From assembly GCF_022026395.1 (NCBI RefSeq), contig NZ_CP041767.1, positions 5,104,501-5,168,500 on the forward strand: DNA of 64,000 nt, written 5' to 3'. Position numbers and translations under genes: made by a program. How positions within the stretch are numbered: the stretch's first letter is position 1; each line of letters starts with the position of its first letter. Origin of the DNA: Brevibacillus brevis (GTDB lineage: Bacteria > Bacillota > Bacilli > Brevibacillales > Brevibacillaceae). Below are positions 59,439-64,000 of this stretch, one piece after another. The notes below the pieces were generated by a model. The model saw only the letters and a program-made list of their open reading frames with translations, had not been told where the DNA came from and did no database searches.

Positions 59439-60947
59439 TTACTTCTGCGGTGGTAATGGCTTTATCCCTTTAGATTGGCGGCGCAAATTGTTTTTGGTAA
59501 TCGATTCAGGCCGTTTGTCCAAGGCCCAGCGAGGCAAGCGAAAAATCGTGTCTCTTTGCTCTTTCAGGGAAAACGGAGCAAACGATTCCATATACGGTAC
59601 GCCAAACGAGCGCAGACTGCATAAATGCAGCACCAAGGCCAGCATCCCTACAATGATTCCGTATATGCCAAAAGAAGCAGCCAGCACCATCAGGGGAAAA
59701 CGAAGAATCCTCACGGTAATCGACATATTGCTCGCCGGGAAAATAAAGCTGGATATCGCGGTAATCGAGACCACAATGACCATCGCTGCCGATACAATCC
59801 CCGCTTCCACCGCTGCTTGTCCAATGACGAGCGTTCCCACGATAGAAATGGCTTGCCCTACTGCACGTGGCATGCGGATTCCAGCCTCTCGCAATATCTC
59901 AAAAGCGACTTCCATCATGATCGCCTCAATGAAGGCTGGAAAGGGTACTCCTTCTCGCTGTGCCGCCAAGCTGATCAGAAGCTGTGTCGGGAGCATCTCT
60001 TGGTGAAAGGTCGTAATGGCGATATAGAGGGAGGGAGCCAGCAAGGCTATTAAAAAACAAGCAAATCGCAGCATGCGAATCAACGTACTAAAATCAAAGC
60101 GCTGATAGTAGTCTTCCGCTGAATGGAAAAATTCCACGAAGAGAGAGGGCACGGTCAAAACAAATGGAGTCCCATCTACAAGAATCGCTACGCGCCCCTC
60201 TAATAGATTTGCGGCCACTACATCAGGGCGCTCCGAGTTAGAGATAGTGGGGAAAGGTGTGTAAGCTTCGTCCTGGATCAGCTCCTCAATCATGCCGCTT
60301 TCCATGATGCCATCGATGCTGATTCGATCCAGTCTATTACGGACCTCTTCTACAACACCTTCTTCCACAATCCCTTTCATATACACAATCGCGACTTCTG
60401 TCTTGGTTTCTTCGCCGATTCTGTTAATTTCAATCCATAGCTTTTCACTGGAAATCCGTCTCCGCAGTAGCGTAATATTGGTGCGAAGTGTCTCCGTGAA
60501 GCTTTCTCGTGGACCACGAATGACGGTTTGCGATGACGGCTCGGTGACCCCTCTATCCTTCCACTCCTGCAAACCAATATGAATTCCTTGCGAGCAGCCA
60601 TCCACGAGAATGATGACACAGCCAGACAACAAAGCTGTAAACAAGGTGGGAAAATCGTATAAATCCCCCATATCCCCTACAGTCAGGATGGATTCTTTTA
60701 AAAAGGGTACAAACGCGTCTTCGCGTATTCCTTCCCATTCCTTCAGGCGCATTTTGTATAAGAGGCTGTCGATTAATACGGCTTGTACCAGATACGAATC
60801 AACCATACCGTCCGCATACATGACAGCTGCCCGAACAGGTTCCAGGCTATCTAGGACTACCTCTCGAATCACGATGTCATTGCTGTATCCGAGCGATTCT
60901 TTTATATAGTGAACGTTGTCGTCTAGGCTGCAACCAATCTGAGCCAT
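59439..60947 (-). CDS. GerA-family spore germination receptor subunit A
   Basis: 502 residues, normal for GerAA-type proteins. A hydrophilic N-terminal half (about 1-270) has GPRESFTETLRTNITLLRRRI and NLLEGRVAILVDGTPFVLTVPSLF (quoted in part), both family hallmarks. Five or so membrane segments follow, with FPAFIEAIMMEVAFEILREAG. These subunits form ion-conducting channels that open when the spore senses nutrients. The ribosome site is GAGGAGC. It leads the pair with the gerC-like gene; no B subunit gene is adjacent. Confidence 0.95.
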   Translation of the reverse strand: MAQIGCSLDDNVHYIKESLGYSNDIVIREVVLDSLEPVRAAVMYADGMVDSYLVQAVLIDSLLYKMRLKEWEGIREDAFVPFLKESILTVGDMGDLYDFPTLFTALLSGCVIILVDGCSQGIHIGLQEWKDRGVTEPSSQTVIRGPRESFTETLRTNITLLRRRISSEKLWIEINRIGEETKTEVAIVYMKGIVEEGVVEEVRNRLDRISIDGIMESGMIEELIQDEAYTPFPTISNSERPDVVAANLLEGRVAILVDGTPFVLTVPSLFVEFFHSAEDYYQRFDFSTLIRMLRFACFLIALLAPSLYIAITTFHQEMLPTQLLISLAAQREGVPFPAFIEAIMMEVAFEILREAGIRMPRAVGQAISIVGTLVIGQAAVEAGIVSAAMVIVVSITAISSFIFPASNMSITVRILRFPLMVLAASFGIYGIIVGMLALVLHLCSLRSFGVPYMESFAPFSLKEQRDTIFRLPRWALDKRPESITKNNLRRQSKGIKPLPPQK

Positions 60948-61034
60948 TCGGATTGCTCCTCACATCGGCAATTATGAACACAGTTTCTCCGATTGCTCTC
61001 ATTACTAAACAAAACGTTCATGACCGTTTTCACA

Positions 61035-61076
61035 GAAAAAGACCTCGCACTCATGTAAGAGGACAAGGTCTTTTGG
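61035..61076 (-). terminator. Terminator of the SurA-N-like gene
   Basis: AAAAGACCT...AGGTCTTTTT stem with a U-rich tail on the minus strand. Confidence 0.75.
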
Positions 61077-61089
61077 TATATGTTCTACA

Positions 61090-61734
61090 CTATGGAGCAG
61101 GTGTTTGTGCTTCCCCTGGCACTGCAGCATCGTCAAAGGACGGGTCGTGCCAATCTACTTTGTGTTTTTCCTGAAGCGTATTTAACCAGGTGCCGTAGTT
61201 CTGACTGCGATTTTGGTCAGTCAGCATCATCTTGATATGATCTTTAACTTTATCAAACTCAGGTGTCGGTGACCCCAGCTGTGCTTTATTTGTATTGTAG
61301 TAGGTTTTGATTTGCTCCTCGGTAACCGGGAATGCTTTATCCAACAACTTATCCCGTGTCATGAGCACGTTCAACTTATCCCGCAGCTGGGCCTCGGTCA
61401 TTCCCATACTCTTCAAGTAGTTCTGGAATGCCTCAGGTGAACCTACCTGTTGTTTCATCGAATCAATCTCTTTATTCATATCTTCTTGCGTCACCGCGAC
61501 GTTTTGCGCCTTGGCTTCCTGCTTGATTAACGCTTCCGCAACAAGTTCATGTATCGTTTGTTTTCCGTACGTTTTCTTCATTTCACCGTAAAGCTGATTT
61601 TGTGTAATCGAGGTATCGCCAGCCGTTACCAATACAGGGTCATTGCCTTTTGCCCATGATTGATAAAAACCTAATACAGCTAACCCCGTTAATAATATGG
61701 CAACCGAAAGCATGGAAATATCAAACTTCTTCAC
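61090..61734 (-). CDS. SurA-N-domain chaperone-like protein without a PPIase domain
   Basis: 214 residues. A single N-terminal hydrophobic segment (about 8-26, no lipobox Cys) anchors or exports it. The rest is the helical SurA/trigger-factor-like domain: VTAGDTSITQNQLYGEMKKTYG, VAEALIKQEAKAQNVAVTQEDMNKEID and PVTEEQIKTYYNTNKAQL (quoted in part). The parvulin isomerase core is missing; the chain ends in a Pro-rich tail. It looks like a truncated PrsA-type extracytoplasmic chaperone. Unknown client. Confidence 0.83.
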   Translation of the reverse strand: MKKFDISMLSVAILLTGLAVLGFYQSWAKGNDPVLVTAGDTSITQNQLYGEMKKTYGKQTIHELVAEALIKQEAKAQNVAVTQEDMNKEIDSMKQQVGSPEAFQNYLKSMGMTEAQLRDKLNVLMTRDKLLDKAFPVTEEQIKTYYNTNKAQLGSPTPEFDKVKDHIKMMLTDQNRSQNYGTWLNTLQEKHKVDWHDPSFDDAAVPGEAQTPAP

Positions 61735-61843
61735 TTGGATATCCTCTCTTTCTATAATCTGCCCTCCAAGTATAGAAAGAAGTTATGGTAGAAAAATGGA
61801 AAGCGTATTACACAACTTTTCCACATTCTAAACATATTATGCG

Positions 61844-62263
61844 CTACATAAAAAATCGGGTAAAAAAAGAGGAGAGAACGGAGGCGATGACAGGACCTAA
61901 AACTGCCCAAACCTGTAAAAAGCGTTCTTGTTTTCTGTCTTTTTCTACTTCCATAAACTGAGCAAGTGCTTCCTTGTCCCGATTTTCGTTTGACAGTAGT
62001 TGCAAGATAATGTCTTTGTCTTTTTCCGTCTTCTCTGCTTTCGTTTCTAACTCAGTCTGCAGCTTGTTCAAAACTTGCAGTACATCATAACGCACATCCT
62101 CCATGCGTCCCAACCGATGTTCAATTCGTTCCAACCACTTCGTGACGACTATCATTTGTCCCTCAAGCTGATCGATTCGTTCTTCGAATTTGTCTAATTT
62201 CAAATAGATACGTTGGATATGCTGATCTATATCTTTCTGATTTTCATATGGTCCCGCTGTCAT
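61844..62263 (-). CDS. Coiled-coil protein with C-terminal membrane anchor
   Basis: 139 residues from the ATG at 62263 (GGAGG eight bases upstream). A long coiled coil spans about 12-115 (DQHIQRIYLKLDKFEERIDQLEG starts it, quoted only in part here), then one hydrophobic segment, VWAVLGPVIASVLSSFF, close to the C-terminus. The plan resembles XhlA/holin-accessory proteins but is much longer and no phage genes are near. Function unknown. Confidence 0.7.
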   Translation of the reverse strand: MTAGPYENQKDIDQHIQRIYLKLDKFEERIDQLEGQMIVVTKWLERIEHRLGRMEDVRYDVLQVLNKLQTELETKAEKTEKDKDIILQLLSNENRDKEALAQFMEVEKDRKQERFLQVWAVLGPVIASVLSSFFTRFFM

Positions 62264-62481
62264 AGATTCCACCTCCCCCGTCCGTCCTTTATACTACTTG
62301 TTTATGTAGCGGAGAGGAGCATTGCTTGTACGGTTATCCCGCTTTGTTCAGTCTCGTGTAAAAAAAGGCGGCAAACAAATGTATTTCCAAATCCTGAATT
62401 CAGCTAAAATAGATGAAAGACTATCTAGCATTTCTCTCAAATAAACGGGGACAAAACCGTTTATTCATTAAGGAGGATACC

Positions 62482-63225
62482 ATGACAACCTTGTTGGAGG
62501 TAAAAGGGGTAACGGGTGGGTACTCTTACAACCACGCTGTAATCAAAGACGTCTCCTTTCACATACGCGAAAAAGAAATCGTGGCCCTAATCGGGCTGAA
62601 TGGCGCAGGCAAAAGCACGACAATCAAGCATATTTTAGGACTCTTGGAGCCCACCGCAGGTGAAATCAGCATTGCAGGGAAGACCTTTCAATCCGACCCC
62701 GAAAACTATCGTTTGTCTTACGGGTATATTCCCGAGTCTCCCATTTATTACGAAGAGCTTACGCTATGGGAGCATATCGAGTTAATGGCCATGAGTCACG
62801 GACTGGATCAGGAAGTTTTTTATGAACGGGCACGTCCTCTCTTAAAAGAATTCCGCATGGAGGAAATGAAAGACCGATTTCCTCAGCAGTTTTCCAAAGG
62901 GATGCGCCAAAAGCTCATGATTATGATGGCGTTGCTCGTACAACCGCCTCTGTACATCGTGGATGAACCGATCCTGGGTCTGGACCCTCTGGGGATTCGT
63001 TCTCTTCTCACGTGGTTGAACCGTTGCAAGGAGCAGGGGGCTGGCATTCTGATGTCTACCCATATTTTGGCGACCGCCGAGAAGCATTGTGACCGATTCA
63101 TTATTTTGCACAAAGGCGAGATTAGAGCCCAAGGAACGCTTGAGGAGCTTCGGCGTATAACAGGGCTCCCGGATAGCTCCTTGGACGACATATACTTGCA
63201 TATTGTAGAGGATGACGGCCAGTGA
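62482..63225 (+). CDS. ecsA: ABC transporter ATPase (EcsA-like)
   Basis: 247 residues from the ATG at 62482, five bases after AGGAGG; an upstream extension of 23 codons is unsupported. Walker A GLNGAGKSTTIKHIL (about 40-54), Q-loop YIPESPIYYEELT, signature FSKGMRQKLMIMMAL and Walker B PLYIVDEPILGLDP. The divergent signature and the PESP loop are typical of EcsA of Bacillus. Ecs affects protein secretion, competence and regulated intramembrane proteolysis. Its stop overlaps the ecsB start. Confidence 0.9.
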   Translation: MTTLLEVKGVTGGYSYNHAVIKDVSFHIREKEIVALIGLNGAGKSTTIKHILGLLEPTAGEISIAGKTFQSDPENYRLSYGYIPESPIYYEELTLWEHIELMAMSHGLDQEVFYERARPLLKEFRMEEMKDRFPQQFSKGMRQKLMIMMALLVQPPLYIVDEPILGLDPLGIRSLLTWLNRCKEQGAGILMSTHILATAEKHCDRFIILHKGEIRAQGTLEELRRITGLPDSSLDDIYLHIVEDDGQ

Positions 63226-64000
63226 AAATAGACGTAGATCAATTATTTCGCAAACGGTTCCATGCCTTTTCCGTAGAATTCATTCGGTATGCCCAGTACA
63301 TGGCGAATGGCGGTTTGGCGTTCGTCGGAATCTTTTTGATGGGGTTGCTCGCCTTCTACTACCGCAGCATCATCGCGATGATTCCAGCCTGGTTCCCTTT
63401 ACCGTATGCCATGGCGCTCGTGATTGCAATCGTCGTGGTGAGAAGCCCCCTGCGCACGTTTTTGTTGGAAGCGGATTTGCTTTTTTTGACTCCGCATGAA
63501 GTAAGACTGGATCGCTATTTCCGCAAGGCGCTTGTTTACAATTTTGCGATCCAGAGCATGGTAGTGTTTATCGTCCTGCTCCTGCTCCTGCCTATGTATA
63601 CAGGGGTAGTAGGCGCTCAAGGCGTGCAGCTGTGGGTTTATTGGGGCATTCCCTTGCTCTTGAAGGGCTGGAATATTTACAGCAATTGGACGTTCTTACG
63701 TGTGCCAGATCAGAAGAAGATCGGATTCTACACACTGGCTCGATTTGTCTTTTCGTACATCCTCCTCGCTTGGGTATTAAGTGAAGGACATTTCTTGCGC
63801 GTAGGTCCTATCCCATTTGGCGTTCTGATCTGCGCTGCGCTTTTGATCTGGCTCCATTCACGAATGTTGACCTACAAGAAAAAACATTCTCTACAATGGT
63901 ATCGCCTGCTGGCCATCGAAAGCGGCTTGCGTCACCGCTTTTATCAGTTTGTGAACAACTTCAGGGATGTCCCTGCCGTGCAGCACCAAGTGAAGTCACG
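63222..64000 (+). CDS. ecsB: ABC transporter permease (EcsB-like), 3' end outside window
   Basis: The first ~259 codons are present, from a GTG that overlaps the ecsA stop (GTGA). The protein begins with KIDVDQLFRKRFHAFSVEF and then alternates several hydrophobic segments (FVGIFLMGLLAFYYRS, WFPLPYAMALVIAIVVV, FAIQSMVVFIVLLLLL) with basic loops (SPLRTFLLEADLLFLTPHEVRLD). The charged N-terminus, LLFLTPHE motif and pairing with EcsA fit EcsB. The gene continues past the right edge. Confidence 0.85.
   Translation, partial: MKIDVDQLFRKRFHAFSVEFIRYAQYMANGGLAFVGIFLMGLLAFYYRSIIAMIPAWFPLPYAMALVIAIVVVRSPLRTFLLEADLLFLTPHEVRLDRYFRKALVYNFAIQSMVVFIVLLLLLPMYTGVVGAQGVQLWVYWGIPLLLKGWNIYSNWTFLRVPDQKKIGFYTLARFVFSYILLAWVLSEGHFLRVGPIPFGVLICAALLIWLHSRMLTYKKKHSLQWYRLLAIESGLRHRFYQFVNNFRDVPAVQHQVKS

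Noticed and set aside
61844..62263. XhlA/holin-type phage haemolysin
   Set aside because: Only the coil-plus-anchor plan matches; the protein is longer and there are no phage lysis genes nearby.

Overview
The window reads as chromosomal DNA of an aerobic, endospore-forming Bacillales bacterium of the Paenibacillaceae type, most like Brevibacillus. The evidence is a GerA/GerC spore-germination locus, AddAB rather than RecBCD, a caa3 oxidase with its Bacillus-type assembly genes, an Ecs-type ABC transporter, AGGAGG ribosome sites and frequent TTG/GTG starts. The genus is inference from gene content. No rRNA, tRNA, CRISPR array or intact transposon was seen.

Layout. 0-1.7 kb: end of an efflux locus (ABC ATPase, HlyD-type adaptor) with two TetR-like operators. 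1.8-4.5 kb: VOC protein and topB. 4.6-7.3 kb: a MerR/SRPBCC/MFS-exporter cassette flanked by two copies of the topB leader. 7.4-11.3 kb: Ig-like secreted protein, DUF402 protein, amino-acid permease, DinB protein. 11.8-24 kb: a DNA-repair operon in the order sbcD-sbcC-addB-addA. 24-28.7 kb: a secreted protein and the oxidase-assembly operon ctaG-DUF420-ctaB-ctaA. 29.1-49.7 kb: a continuous leftward aromatic-catabolism island. 50-52.1 kb: TetR, SnoaL-like and NmrA-like genes. 52.4-56.3 kb: ctaCDEF, encoding caa3 oxidase. 56.7-64 kb: SDR, DUF2512 protein, gerC- and gerA-like genes, SurA-N protein, coiled-coil protein, ecsA and the start of ecsB.

The 20-kb phenylacetate island is the centrepiece. 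PaaK would activate phenylacetate to its CoA thioester, PaaABC(D) epoxidise the ring, PaaG isomerise it, and PaaF, PaaH and PaaJ carry out beta-oxidation; thioesterases PaaI and relatives could rescue stalled CoA esters. It also holds the repressor gene paaX, a complete branched-chain-type ABC importer (livHMGFK), a soluble chemoreceptor and an aldehyde dehydrogenase. Three promoters in the island carry the same 13-bp element (CGTT, five bases, AACG), which I propose as the PaaX operator. PaaE and PaaZ are absent, and PaaH appears to be split into two overlapping genes.

Other items worth attention are two families of nested-palindrome intergenic repeats, four helically phased TTTGTGAAC-like boxes between ctaC and an SDR gene, a germination locus without a B subunit, and the repeat-flanked MerR/MFS cassette.
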